Positions 30,307 to 39,681 of a DNA stretch of 64,000 nucleotides are shown piece by piece. Origin of the DNA: Pandoraea fibrosis (GTDB lineage Bacteria > Pseudomonadota > Gammaproteobacteria > Burkholderiales > Burkholderiaceae); the NCBI RefSeq assembly GCF_000807775.2, contig NZ_CP047385.1, positions 3,100,001 to 3,164,000 on the forward strand, read 5' to 3'. The notes under the pieces are model-generated. The model searched no databases. It saw only the letters and a list, made by a program, of their open reading frames with translations, and had not been told where the DNA came from. Numbering within the stretch: position 1 is the stretch's first letter; the number at the start of each line of letters is the position of its first letter. The translations under genes were made by a program, and so were the position numbers.

Positions 30307-31524
30307 TCAGGCGTCGACGGTGTTGCTGCGAATCAGCTTGCGCAGGAACGACTCGCACTGGGCGATCTGCTCGAGCGACACGAATTCGTTGGGCTTGTGC
30401 GCTTGTTCGATATTGCCCGGACCGCACACGATCGACGGCACGCCTGCCAGTTGGAACTGACCGGCTTCGGTGCCATAGGCGACCTTGCGCTTGTCGGTGT
30501 CCTTGGTCAGGGCGCGCACGAGTTGCGTGATGGCGTCTTGTTCCGAGGCATCCAGCGCCGGGGCGGCGGCGATCTTCTTGAACTCGATGCCCGCGTTCGG
30601 ATGCTCCTTCTGCATCTTCGGCACCAGTTCGTCCAGGGCGTATTGCTGAATGCGCTGGAAGATGCCTTCGGCGTCCACGCCCGGCAGATTGCGATATTCG
30701 AAGACGAATTCGCACAGGGCCGGAATGGTATTCAGCGCGATGCCGCCCGAGATCGTGCCCGTCTGCGCCGTGGTGAACGGCACGTCGAACAGCTCGTCGA
30801 ACGGGCCGTTCTGCTTGAAGTGATCGGCCAGATCGCGGATGTAGCAGATCAGACGCGCAGCGTACTCAATGGCGTTCGAGCCCTTGGGCGTGAGCGACGA
30901 GTGAGCGGCGTGACCGCGCACGCAGCACTGATAGGCGTTGATGCCCTTGTGGGCGACGATCACACGCATGCTCGTCGGTTCGCCGACGATGCAACCATCC
31001 GGGCGAATGCCACGCTCGCGCAATTCGGCGAGCATCACCGGGGCGCCCACGCAACCGATCTCTTCGTCGTAGGAGAACGCGAAGTGGAACGGCGTCTTGA
31101 GCTTGGCGTCGCGCATTTCCGGCAGCATCGTCATGACCGAGCCGATGAAGCCCTTCATGTCGCACGTGCCGCGGCCGTACAGATTACCGTCGCGCACGAC
31201 GGGCTTGAACGGATCGGTATCCCACGGCTGGCCATCGACCGGCACCACGTCGGTGTGGCCCGACAGCACGATGCCGCCTTGGGTGTTGCCGTCGGCAGCG
31301 GGCAGGGTTACGAACAGATTGGCCTTGCGCTTGGTCGCGTCATACGAGAGCCACGGCTCGACACCCAGTTGCGTGAGGCTGTCGCGCACCGTCTCGATCA
31401 GTCCGAGGTTCGACTCACGGCTGGTGGTGTCGATGCTGACCAGCTTCGTGATCCAGTCGAGCGAAGCCGGCTGGGCCTCGTTGGCGGCTTGCGGCGCAAT
31501 GGCCTGGGGGGAAGCGCTTGTCAT
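30307..31524 (-). CDS. argE: Acetylornithine deacetylase ArgE
   Basis: This 405-residue cytoplasmic metallopeptidase of the M20 family makes ornithine from N-acetylornithine in arginine synthesis. Metal and catalytic residues are in LSGHTDVVP (H90, D92), RGTCDMKGF (D122) and SYDEEIGCVG (E154/E155). The dimerisation domain lies at about 195-310, and a late ligand His is in QAHKPNEFVS. It lies upstream of the MFS-dehydratase-cyclodeaminase group but 235 nt away, so linkage is uncertain; a catabolic deacetylase role is an alternative. Confidence 0.9.
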   Translation of the reverse strand: MTSASPQAIAPQAANEAQPASLDWITKLVSIDTTSRESNLGLIETVRDSLTQLGVEPWLSYDATKRKANLFVTLPAADGNTQGGIVLSGHTDVVPVDGQPWDTDPFKPVVRDGNLYGRGTCDMKGFIGSVMTMLPEMRDAKLKTPFHFAFSYDEEIGCVGAPVMLAELRERGIRPDGCIVGEPTSMRVIVAHKGINAYQCCVRGHAAHSSLTPKGSNAIEYAARLICYIRDLADHFKQNGPFDELFDVPFTTAQTGTISGGIALNTIPALCEFVFEYRNLPGVDAEGIFQRIQQYALDELVPKMQKEHPNAGIEFKKIAAAPALDASEQDAITQLVRALTKDTDKRKVAYGTEAGQFQLAGVPSIVCGPGNIEQAHKPNEFVSLEQIAQCESFLRKLIRSNTVDA

Positions 31525-31780
31525 TCGAATCTCCGGGATCTTCCAGTCATACGTACCGGGAAATGGTACTCAAAAATAATTTAGAGGTAAAAGGTTGTAT
31601 GAACAACCATTCCTGCCTCACGGGAATTGGGGCGCCCGACAGGGGTTTGCCCGGGGGCGCTGGTGCGGCATGTCGACGCAATTGCTGCGGTGCACACCGG
31701 TTTCGGAGCGTCTCTGGCACATTTGTACTGTAGACGCCCCGAGGCACCGTCGCCCGTCGCCCGTCGGATGGCCTTCGATG

Positions 31781-34700
31781 TCACGCCGCCTTCGCGCCGG
31801 GGGAGCCGAGCGCGCGCAACGTTTCCTTGATCGCGCGAACGCGGTCGGTCAGTTCTGCGTGCTTCACTTCGATGCGCAGCTTGTCCTGTCCGGCGAGTTT
31901 GATGTGGCGATGCTTCTGCACCAGCTCGATGATGCGCATCGGGTCGACGGCCGGCGTCGGCTCGAATTGCAGAGCGATGGCTTCTTCGCTCGCGTCGATT
32001 TTCACAATGCCCAGCGGCTTGGCCAACAGCCGCAGACGGTGTGTCTCGATGAGTGCCTGCGCCTGTTGCGGCAACTTGCCGAAGCGATCGACGAGTTCTT
32101 CCTGAGTCGTGTCGATGGCGTCGGGGTCGGTGCCGTTGGCGAGCCGCTTGTAGAGCGAGAGCCGTTCCTGTACGTCGCCGCAGTAATCGCTCGGCAGAAT
32201 GGCGGGAACGTGCAGATTGATCTCGGTCGTCGCGGCGAGCGGTGCATTGAGATCCGGTTCGCGGCCGGCTTTCAGCGCGCTTACCGCGTCGGCCAGCATG
32301 TCGGTGTATAGCTGGAAGCCGATCTCGTGGATTTCGCCCGATTGCTTGTCGCCCAGGACTTCGCCTGCGCCGCGAATCTCGAGATCGTGCATGGCGAGAT
32401 AGAAGCCCGCACCGAGTTCTTCCATCTGTTGAATCGCTTCGAGACGGCGTTGCGCCTGCTTGGTCAACGCTTTCGGATCGTGCACAAGCAGATAGGCATA
32501 GGCCTGATGGTGGGAGCGGCCGACCCGGCCACGCAACTGGTGCAACTGTGCGAGACCGAACTTGTCGGCGCGATGCATCAGGATCGTGTTGGCCGTCGGC
32601 ACGTCGATGCCGGTCTCGATGATGGTCGTACACAGCAGTACGTTCGCCCGCTGGGTCACGAAGTCGCGCATGACGCGCTCCAGATCGCGTTCGTGCATCT
32701 GCCCGTGGGCCACCACGATGCGAGCCTCGGGCACCAGTTCCTCCAACTGCGCCTTGCGGTTCTCGATGGTCTCGACTTCGTTATGCAGGAAGTACACCTG
32801 TCCGCCGCGTTTGAGTTCGCGCAGCATGGCTTCGCGGATCACGCCGTCTTCCTCGCGCCGCACGAACGTCTTGATCGCCAGCCGCTTTTGCGGCGCCGTC
32901 GCGATCACCGAGAAGTCGCGCAGGCCTTCGAGGGCCATGCCCAACGTGCGCGGAATCGGGGTGGCGGTCAGCGTGAGCACGTCCACTTCGGCACGCAGGG
33001 CCTTGAGCGCTTCCTTCTGACGCACGCCGAAGCGGTGTTCTTCGTCGATGATGACGAGGCCCAGACGCTGGAACTGGATGTCGTTCGAGAGCAGCTTGTG
33101 CGTGCCGATCACGATATCGACCTGTCCTTCGTTGATCGCCTTAACGCTCGCGTTGACTTCTTTCGTGGTCTTGAAGCGAGACAGTTCGGCAATGCGCACC
33201 GGCCAGTCGGCGAAGCGATCGGAGAAGGTCTGCGCATGCTGTTCGGCGAGGAGCGTGGTGGGCGCGAGCAGGGCGACCTGCTTGCCGTCGAGCACGGCGA
33301 TGAACGCGGCGCGCAAGGCCACTTCGGTCTTGCCGAAGCCGACGTCGCCGCACACCAGACGGTCCATCGGACGTCCGCTCGTCATGTCGCCCATGACCGC
33401 GGTAATGGCGGCCGCCTGATCGGGCGTTTCTTCGAAGCCGAAGCTGTCGGCGAACTTCTCGTAGTCGCGCGGCGACAGCTCGAAGGCGTAGCCTGATCGC
33501 GCGGCGCGACGGGCGTACAGATTGAGCAGTTCGGCGGCGGTGTCGCGAATCTGTTGCGCCGCTTTGCGTTTGGCCTTCTCCCACTGGCCCGAGCCGAGTG
33601 AGTGCAGCGGCGCGGTGTCGGGATCGGCGCCGCTGTAGCGCGAGATCAGATGCAACTGCGAGACCGGCACGTACAGTTTGCTGTCGCCCGAGTATTCGAG
33701 ATGCAGGAATTCGGTCTCGCCCTCGCCGAGGTCCATGCTAACGAGACCCTGATAGCGGCCGATGCCATGCTGGCTGTGAACGACAGGGTCGCCGATCTTG
33801 AGTTCGGCAAGGTCGCGCACCATCGAATCGACGGACGTGGCCTGTTCCTGACGGCGCTTGCCGGCACGGCGTGCAAGGCCTTCGTAAAGCTCGTTCTCGG
33901 TGATGAACGCGAGGTCTTCCGCCGGCAGCAGGAAGCCGGCCGCCAGTGGGGCGACGCCGATGGCGAAGCGGGTGTCGGCCGTCAGGAAGTCTTCGAGCGA
34001 CTCGACCGTGGACGGGCGCAGATCGTTGTCATGCAGAAGTTGCAGCAGCGTCTCGCGACGACCGGCCGAGTCGGCGCACAGCAGCACACGCGCCGGCGTG
34101 CGTGCCAGATAGGCGCGTAGCGCGGCGAGCGGATCGTCGGCCCGACGATTGATGGCCAGCGGAGGCAGCGCAATGGCCCAACTGCCGTCGCCCGGTGTGG
34201 GCAGCGTGAGCCGTGCGAACGGCTTGGCGAGCGTAAAGAAGTCCTGATCGAGGAGGAACAACTGTTCGGGTGGCAGCACCGGACGCTCGCGATCGTGCGA
34301 CAGGAAGTTGTAGCGCTGGCGCGTGTCGTTCCAGAAGCGATGGATTGCGGCGTCGAGATCGCCCACGAATATCAACTGGGCGTCGGCAGGCAGATAGTGG
34401 AACAGGGTGGCCGTGTCTTCGAAGAACAGCGGCAGGTAATACTCGATGCCTGCCGACGGCACCCCGCTGCCAATGTCCTTGTAAATCGGGCTTCGGCTCG
34501 GATCGCCTTCGAAGACTTCACGCCAGCGGCCCCGAAACGCCGTGCGGGCGGGTTCGTCGAACGGGAATTCGCGGCCCGGAAGCAGGCGGACTTCCTTCAC
34601 CGGATACAGGCTGCGTTGCGTATCGGGGTCGAACGCCCGAATGCTGTCGACGGTGTCGTCGAACAGATCGAGTCGATAGGGCAGCGCCGAGCCCATCGGG

Positions 34701-35245
34701 TAGAGATCGATCAGCCCGCCGCGCACGCAGTATTCGCCGGGGCGCATCACCTGACTGACGTGCTCATAGCCTGCGAGCGTGAGTTGCGACTTCAGGCGGG
34801 CTTCGTCGAGGCGTTCGCCCTGCGTGAAGAAGAACGTATAAGCCGCCATGAAGCTGGCCGGCGCCATGCGATAGAGCGCCGTGGTCGCGGGCACTAGCAC
34901 GATGTCGCAGCGCTTCTCGCCGAGGTCGTGCAGGGTGGCAAGGCGTTCCGAGACGAGATCCTGGTGCGGCGAGAAGGTGTCGTAGGGCAGCGTCTCCCAA
35001 TCCGGAAGCAGCCGCACGCGGGCCTCGGGGGCGCACCACTTCAGTTCCTGCTGCAGGCGCAGGGCATCGGTGGCTTGGGCGCAGACCACCGCGAGCAGTG
35101 GCAGACGCTCGCGGTTCTCCTCGAAATAGCGGGCGATGAGCAGGGCGTCGCTGGACGCGTGCGAGCCGGCGAAAGCGTAACGCTGTCCCGCTTTCACGAG
35201 CGGCACAGGCACGGTACTACGGGATATGGCGTTGGCGGAGGACAT
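31781..35245 (-). CDS. mfd: Transcription-repair coupling factor Mfd
   Basis: Mfd removes RNA polymerase stalled at DNA lesions and recruits UvrA. The 1,154-residue protein (start ATG 35245, MSSANAISRS) has the UvrB-homology region (LLPDWETLPYDTFSPHQDLVSERLATL), the RNA-polymerase-binding domain (GDPVVHSQHGIGRYQGLVSMDLGEGETEFLHLEY), a RecG-like helicase with CGDVGFGKTEVA (Walker A), DEEHRFGVRQ, TATPIPRTL and QLRGRVGRS, and the C-terminal TRCF domain. No break is visible. Confidence 0.97.
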   Translation of the reverse strand: MSSANAISRSTVPVPLVKAGQRYAFAGSHASSDALLIARYFEENRERLPLLAVVCAQATDALRLQQELKWCAPEARVRLLPDWETLPYDTFSPHQDLVSERLATLHDLGEKRCDIVLVPATTALYRMAPASFMAAYTFFFTQGERLDEARLKSQLTLAGYEHVSQVMRPGEYCVRGGLIDLYPMGSALPYRLDLFDDTVDSIRAFDPDTQRSLYPVKEVRLLPGREFPFDEPARTAFRGRWREVFEGDPSRSPIYKDIGSGVPSAGIEYYLPLFFEDTATLFHYLPADAQLIFVGDLDAAIHRFWNDTRQRYNFLSHDRERPVLPPEQLFLLDQDFFTLAKPFARLTLPTPGDGSWAIALPPLAINRRADDPLAALRAYLARTPARVLLCADSAGRRETLLQLLHDNDLRPSTVESLEDFLTADTRFAIGVAPLAAGFLLPAEDLAFITENELYEGLARRAGKRRQEQATSVDSMVRDLAELKIGDPVVHSQHGIGRYQGLVSMDLGEGETEFLHLEYSGDSKLYVPVSQLHLISRYSGADPDTAPLHSLGSGQWEKAKRKAAQQIRDTAAELLNLYARRAARSGYAFELSPRDYEKFADSFGFEETPDQAAAITAVMGDMTSGRPMDRLVCGDVGFGKTEVALRAAFIAVLDGKQVALLAPTTLLAEQHAQTFSDRFADWPVRIAELSRFKTTKEVNASVKAINEGQVDIVIGTHKLLSNDIQFQRLGLVIIDEEHRFGVRQKEALKALRAEVDVLTLTATPIPRTLGMALEGLRDFSVIATAPQKRLAIKTFVRREEDGVIREAMLRELKRGGQVYFLHNEVETIENRKAQLEELVPEARIVVAHGQMHERDLERVMRDFVTQRANVLLCTTIIETGIDVPTANTILMHRADKFGLAQLHQLRGRVGRSHHQAYAYLLVHDPKALTKQAQRRLEAIQQMEELGAGFYLAMHDLEIRGAGEVLGDKQSGEIHEIGFQLYTDMLADAVSALKAGREPDLNAPLAATTEINLHVPAILPSDYCGDVQERLSLYKRLANGTDPDAIDTTQEELVDRFGKLPQQAQALIETHRLRLLAKPLGIVKIDASEEAIALQFEPTPAVDPMRIIELVQKHRHIKLAGQDKLRIEVKHAELTDRVRAIKETLRALGSPGAKAA

Positions 35246-35354
35246 AGAGAAAACGTTGCAGAAATGGCAAAGCACGAGGCTCCATTCGCATGGGGCCCCG
35301 TGACAGTCAGCGTCTATTATAAAATCCCTGCTTTACCCTTACCTGCGTTTTATC

Positions 35355-36077
35355 GTGAGCGACCGACTTTTTGCCGTCATCCCGTGTGCCGGGGCTGGTG
35401 TACGCGCCGGGGCGGACGTGCCCAAGCAATACCGAAGCGTCGGCGGACGTGCCATGCTTCACTATGCGCTCGCCGCGTTCGACGCCTGTTCCGAGTTCGC
35501 TCAGACCGTGCTGGTGCTGGCCCCCGACGACGATCACTTCGACGGACGGCGCTTCGGCACGCTGCGTTTTGCCGTGCGCCGCTGCGGCGGCCCGTCGCGC
35601 CATGCCTCGGTACTTGGCGGTCTGCAAGCGCTCACCGAGTTCGGGGCGCAGGACAGCGACTGGGTGCTCGTGCACGACGCCGCGCGTCCGGGCATTACGC
35701 CTGCGTTGATTCGCGCGCTCGTCGAAGCGCTGCGTGACGACCCGGTCGGCGGCATTCTCGCATTGCCCGTGGCCGACACGCTCAAGCGCGAGCAGGCGCC
35801 GGCAGACAAGGGCGGGCTGGCCGCCGTGCTCGCAACCGAGTCGCGCGACGGACTCTGGCAGGCGCAAACGCCTCAGATGTTCCGTCTCGGCATGCTGCGT
35901 CAGGCGTTGGAGGATGCACTTGCTTCGGGGGCCGAAGTCACCGACGAGGCCAGCGCCATCGAGCGTATTGGCCACGCGCCGAAGCTCGTGCGCGGTAGCC
36001 TGCGCAACTTCAAGGTGACGTATCCCGAAGATTTCGCTCTCGCCGAGGCATTCCTCGGTGCGGCCAAGTCCGCCTGA
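35355..36077 (+). CDS. ispD: 2-C-methyl-D-erythritol 4-phosphate cytidylyltransferase IspD
   Basis: This is the third enzyme of the MEP isoprenoid pathway. The 240-residue protein starts at GTG 35355. The nucleotide-binding loop [17 protein letters not shown] (10-26) and [15 protein letters not shown] and QTPQMFR are the family motifs. Immediately followed (64 nt) by ispF. mfd is divergent, about 110 nt between starts. Confidence 0.96.
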   Translation: MSDRLFAVIPCAGAGVRAGADVPKQYRSVGGRAMLHYALAAFDACSEFAQTVLVLAPDDDHFDGRRFGTLRFAVRRCGGPSRHASVLGGLQALTEFGAQDSDWVLVHDAARPGITPALIRALVEALRDDPVGGILALPVADTLKREQAPADKGGLAAVLATESRDGLWQAQTPQMFRLGMLRQALEDALASGAEVTDEASAIERIGHAPKLVRGSLRNFKVTYPEDFALAEAFLGAAKSA

Positions 36078-36140
36078 ACGCCGGGCGATCATTGGTCGCA
36101 CCGATTTGACGTATTGTTTTTTCGCATTTGGCGACTCCCC

Positions 36141-36662
36141 ATGACTGAACAAGCTGTTTCCAACGCTTCGCTGGCCACGTTGCCTAATTTTCGTATCGGG
36201 CAGGGCTACGACGTGCATGCGCTCGTGCCGGGCCGTCCGCTCGTGATGGGCGGCGTGACGATTCCGTTCGACCGTGGCCTGCTGGGCCATTCGGATGCCG
36301 ACGTGCTGCTGCACGCCATCACCGATGCTGTGCTGGGTGCGGCGGCACTGGGCGACATCGGGCGCCATTTTCCCGACACCGATCCCACGTTCAAGGGCGC
36401 GAATAGCGTTGTGCTGCTCAAGGAGGCGATGCGTCGCGTGCGCGAGCATGGCTATGAGATCGTCAACGTCGACTGCACGGTGATCGCGCAGGCACCGAAG
36501 CTCGCACCGCATATCGCCGCCATGACGCAGTCGATTGCCGATGCACTGGGCGTCACTGTGGGGCAGGTGAACGTGAAGGCGAAGACGAACGAGAAGCTGG
36601 GGTATCTTGGCCGTCAGGAAGGGATTGAAGCGCAGGCCGCGGCACTGCTCGTCGGGCGCTGA
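36141..36662 (+). CDS. ispF: 2-C-methyl-D-erythritol 2,4-cyclodiphosphate synthase IspF
   Basis: This is the fifth MEP-pathway enzyme, 173 residues from ATG 36141 ([20 protein letters not shown]). Zinc ligands lie in GYDVHAL and in [29 protein letters not shown] and [16 protein letters not shown] complete the trimer active site. ispD and ispF form a two-gene operon ended by a strong terminator. Confidence 0.96.
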   Translation: MTEQAVSNASLATLPNFRIGQGYDVHALVPGRPLVMGGVTIPFDRGLLGHSDADVLLHAITDAVLGAAALGDIGRHFPDTDPTFKGANSVVLLKEAMRRVREHGYEIVNVDCTVIAQAPKLAPHIAAMTQSIADALGVTVGQVNVKAKTNEKLGYLGRQEGIEAQAAALLVGR

Positions 36663-36696
36663 GCGCACGCCGGCCACAAGCGACTGGCCCCAAGGC

Positions 36697-36735
36697 AAAA
36701 ACGGCGCTACCGGACGATTCCGGTAGCGCCGTTTT
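36697..36735. terminator. Bidirectional terminator between ispF and ahpD
   Basis: AAAACGGCGCTACCGG and CCGGTAGCGCCGTTTT form a perfect 13-bp GC stem flanked by A and T tracts with loop ACGATT, fitted for both converging genes. Confidence 0.93.
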
Positions 36736-36790
36736 GCTTTCAATGGCGCGCGCAACGTTGGGACGTCGTGCGCTGACACCGTGCCAGGGC

Positions 36791-37318
36791 TTACGCGGCC
36801 TCGGCAGCGAGAACCTGCGCAGCAGCGTTGATGACGGCGGCGATACGGCCGACGTCGCGCAGTTGCGCGGTGCTCATGCCATGCTCGGCGAGAAGCAGGT
36901 GATAGTGCGACTTCACGCAGAAATGGCACTTGCCGACGATGGACGCCGCCAGGGCGTACATCTCGAAACGACGCTGATCGACACCGCCACGCGTGGCGTA
37001 GCCGTTCATGCGCAGTTGCGCCTTCTCGTTCTTGAGCTCGTCGTTATCGGCCATCTCAAGATACGGATACCACGTGTTGTTCATGCCCATGAGCGCGGCG
37101 GCGGTCAACGCGCCTTCAAGCTCTTCCGGGGACAGTACGCCGGCTTCGCGAATCGCCTTGATCAGCGGCTGGCTCTTGGCCGCGAACGCGGCTGCGAGGG
37201 CCACACCCACGGCGTCGTTGCCTTCCAGCGAGGAGCGGGCGATCGTGCCGTCGAGGTTCAGGCGAATGTCCTTGGCGTAGTCAGGGATCTGCGCCTTAAT
37301 CGCGGTGATGAATTCCAT
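36791..37318 (-). CDS. ahpD: Alkyl hydroperoxide reductase-associated carboxymuconolactone-fold protein AhpD
   Basis: The 175-residue protein has the AhpD redox motif GKCHFCVKSHY (C131, C134, H138), and E118 and H138 are in the positions of the proton relay. AhpD-type proteins reduce AhpC. It lies 59 nt downstream of ahpC, separated by a small terminator-like hairpin, so a lower level of AhpD than AhpC is expected. Confidence 0.95.
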   Translation of the reverse strand: MEFITAIKAQIPDYAKDIRLNLDGTIARSSLEGNDAVGVALAAAFAAKSQPLIKAIREAGVLSPEELEGALTAAALMGMNNTWYPYLEMADNDELKNEKAQLRMNGYATRGGVDQRRFEMYALAASIVGKCHFCVKSHYHLLLAEHGMSTAQLRDVGRIAAVINAAAQVLAAEAA

Positions 37319-37343
37319 AAATTTCTCCTATTGCTTTGGGCTG

Positions 37344-37366
37344 AAAAAGCCCGCTTGCGCGGGCTT
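37344..37366 (-). terminator. Partial terminator between ahpC and ahpD
   Basis: On the minus strand GCCCGC and GCGGGC pair around GCAA and run into TTTTT, 12 nt after the ahpC stop and 26 nt before ahpD. Some read-through presumably makes the ahpD message. Confidence 0.8.
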
Positions 37367-37377
37367 CGAGACGACGC

Positions 37378-37926
37378 TTACAGCGTTGCACCGCCGACCG
37401 CGCGGTTGCACGGGCAGAGTTCGTCGGTTTGCAGGCCGTCCAGAATACGCAGCACTTCTTCCGGGTTACGGCCGACGTTCAGGTTGTTCACCGAAACGTG
37501 CTGGATGACGTTGTCCGGGTCAACGATGAACGTTGCACGCAGGGCCACGCCGGCTTCCTTGTCGCGGATACCGAGTTGGTCGATCAGGGCACCCGTGGTG
37601 TCGCCGAACGAGTAGTGGTTCAGCTTGTTCAGGTCCTTGTGCTCACGGCGCCATGCGAGCTTCACGAATTCGTTGTCGCCCGAACCGCCGAGCAGAACAG
37701 CGTCACGATCTGCGAAGTCGTTGGCCAGCTTGCCGAATTCAACGATTTCGGTCGGGCACACGAAGGTGAAATCCTTCGGGTAGAAGTAAATGATCTTCCA
37801 CTTGCCCGGGAACGAGGCTTCGGTGATCGTTTCGAAAGCCGACACACCGTTTTCTTCGTGGTTGTTGAAACCAGGCTTGGCAGCTGCTACCGAGAACGCT
37901 TCGAGTTTGTCGCCGACAGTCTTCAT
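37378..37926 (-). CDS. ahpC: Peroxiredoxin AhpC
   Basis: This 182-residue 2-Cys peroxiredoxin detoxifies organic peroxides and H2O2. The peroxidatic Cys is C57 (DFTFVCPTE), and the C-terminal resolving motif is DELCPCNRA (C171, C173), the arrangement of AhpD-dependent AhpC (as in mycobacteria) rather than AhpF-dependent enterobacterial AhpC. A clear promoter and leader lie upstream; ahpD follows. Confidence 0.95.
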   Translation of the reverse strand: MKTVGDKLEAFSVAAAKPGFNNHEENGVSAFETITEASFPGKWKIIYFYPKDFTFVCPTEIVEFGKLANDFADRDAVLLGGSGDNEFVKLAWRREHKDLNKLNHYSFGDTTGALIDQLGIRDKEAGVALRATFIVDPDNVIQHVSVNNLNVGRNPEEVLRILDGLQTDELCPCNRAVGGATL

Positions 37927-37990
37927 CGATTTACTCCTAAATTAGTGCGGTTTATGTCGAGATGTCACAGGTACATCGCAACCAGCAACT

Positions 37991-38014
37991 GACCGGGATC
38001 GCACGATCCCGGTC
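37991..38014 (-). promoter_or_regulatory. Perfect hairpin at the 5' end of the ahpC leader
   Basis: GACCGGGATC, GCAC, GATCCCGGTC form a perfect 10-bp stem that would start within a few bases of the predicted transcription start and end about 65 nt before the ATG. A 5' stem of this kind usually stabilises mRNA; a regulatory role is possible. Confidence 0.6.
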
Positions 38015-38023
38015 AACCAAAGC

Positions 38024-38052
38024 ATTATACGCTATCAAACTTATGATAGCAA
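38024..38052 (-). promoter_or_regulatory. ahpC promoter
   Basis: Read on the minus strand: -35 TTGCTA (38052-38047), a 17-bp spacer, and a perfect -10 TATAAT (38029-38024). The inverted repeat CTATC-N8-GATAG (38049-38032) overlaps the -35 and spacer and contains the CTAT/ATAG tetramers of OxyR sites, though with non-standard spacing. The leader is about 90 nt. Confidence 0.75.
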
Positions 38053-38160
38053 TAGTTTATTTTTATGTTGGGGATAGTTAAATCAAATCCCGTCGATAGG
38101 ATTTTGCGTGATGCCGCGCGGGGAAGCCTTGAGCATAGCCAAATTTCCGCGCGATCACAT

Positions 38161-39501
38161 CTATTTAGCAAGCGGAAATGACACGATGATTTCAAGGCCG
38201 GAGCCGGGGCGGACATTGCGCAACGACGCCACGCCCTTGTAGCGCATGGCGATGCGTTGAACGATCGCCATGCCCAGGCCTGTGCCGTCAGCCTTCGTGC
38301 GGGCGGTGTCCACACGATAGAACGGACGGAAGACCAGCGCCAATTGTTCCTCGGGAATGCCCGGTCCCGTATCGCGCACCCGCATCTCGACGCGCTCGCC
38401 GAGCACGCGTGTCGTGATGTGGACGTTGGCGATATCAGTGTCGGCGTCGCGGCCATATTTGCGCGCGTTCTCGATCAGGTTCGTGAGCAGACGTTTCAGG
38501 TCGGTACGCTCGGCCAGCACCGGCGCGACCTCGGCGAGTTCGACGCTCAGATTGAGATCTTCGCGGCCATCGAACGATGCGGTGGTTTCCCGCACGATGT
38601 CCGTGAGGTCCAGCGCCTGCATGGCGCGTGACGCCGGACGGGCGTAATCGAGGAAGCGGCCGATGATCTCGTCCATCTGTTCGATGTCGCTGATCATGTC
38701 CCGTTTGACACTCTCGTCGGACGGACTCATCTCCGTCTCAAGCCGCAGCCGGGCGAGCGGCGTGCGCAGGTCGTGCGAGATGCCGGCGAGCATCAGCGCG
38801 CGGTCGGCTTCGAGTCGATCGAGTTCGTCCACCATCTGATTGAAGCTGCGATTGGCTTCGGCAGCCTCGCCCATGCCGCGCTCGGGCAGTGGGTCGGGGC
38901 GTTGTCCTTCGCCGATGGCCCGCGCGGCGTGGGCGAGCCGGGCGAACGGTCGGTTCACCAGCGCGGTGATGAAGGCGGCGCCGATGAGCGAGAGCGCCAG
39001 TGCGAACGTTCCCCAACTGAAGAGTTGAAGGCCTGTGGCAGTGTCGATCCGGTCTTGCTCGATGGCCACCCAGTAGTCATCCTCGTCGATCTTGAAACTG
39101 ATCCACATGGCGGGGATCTCGTTGACCGAAGCGGCGATGATCGTGTCGGTGCCAAGACGCCGTTGCACGTCACGCACGATCAGATCCTGCACCACACCGC
39201 CCGGTTGCTTCTCGATCTTGTCGGCGGGTTCTCGCGGGTACACGCGAATGCCTTCATTGCTCTCCAGATCCTGCAGCAGGGCGCGACGCAGATCGGGTTC
39301 GGAATAGAGCAGGGCGGTGCGCGTGAGCTTCACGATCGACACCAATTGCTGCGCAACGCGCTGTGCGCGCGGCTCGCGCTCGATCACGCGAAAACTCTGA
39401 TACCAGGCGGCCAGACTTACGCCGATGAGCAGAGCGATGAGGAAAAAGGTACGCCAGAAAAGACCGCCGAACAGCCCGCGTACCATCCGGATCGGATGCA
39501 T
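38161..39501 (-). CDS. envZ: EnvZ-type sensor histidine kinase
   Basis: The product has 446 residues from ATG 39501 (MHPIRMVRGLFGG). It shows a first membrane helix (about 11-31), a periplasmic domain, a second helix (about 165-190), a HAMP segment, the dimerisation/phospho-acceptor motif LAGISHDLRTPLARLRLE, and an ATPase domain with NLIENARKYG, DTGPGIPEEQ and GTGLGMAIV. The high similarity to EnvZ and the adjacent ompR support osmotic or envelope sensing, but the inducing signal cannot be read. It is downstream of ompR by about 180 nt. Confidence 0.9.
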   Translation of the reverse strand: MHPIRMVRGLFGGLFWRTFFLIALLIGVSLAAWYQSFRVIEREPRAQRVAQQLVSIVKLTRTALLYSEPDLRRALLQDLESNEGIRVYPREPADKIEKQPGGVVQDLIVRDVQRRLGTDTIIAASVNEIPAMWISFKIDEDDYWVAIEQDRIDTATGLQLFSWGTFALALSLIGAAFITALVNRPFARLAHAARAIGEGQRPDPLPERGMGEAAEANRSFNQMVDELDRLEADRALMLAGISHDLRTPLARLRLETEMSPSDESVKRDMISDIEQMDEIIGRFLDYARPASRAMQALDLTDIVRETTASFDGREDLNLSVELAEVAPVLAERTDLKRLLTNLIENARKYGRDADTDIANVHITTRVLGERVEMRVRDTGPGIPEEQLALVFRPFYRVDTARTKADGTGLGMAIVQRIAMRYKGVASLRNVRPGSGLEIIVSFPLAK

Positions 39502-39681
39502 GGGGTTGCTCCGTCTAAAGCGTGATGTGTGCGTGTTCGCAGGCCGGGGGTGCCGGAGGGCGCGTGCCTGAACGAAGAGCGAAGTACGACATGGGGCGCG
39601 GCATGAAACAAGACACAACGCCGGTGCGCGAAGGTGTCGCGACCGGCGTCGTTTTGCTGCGTGAGACGCGAAGGCGGAAGA

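Noticed and set aside
35307..36929. 540-codon minus-strand frame opposite ispD-ispF
   Set aside because: Crosses two well-supported genes and a terminator; no recognisable domain.
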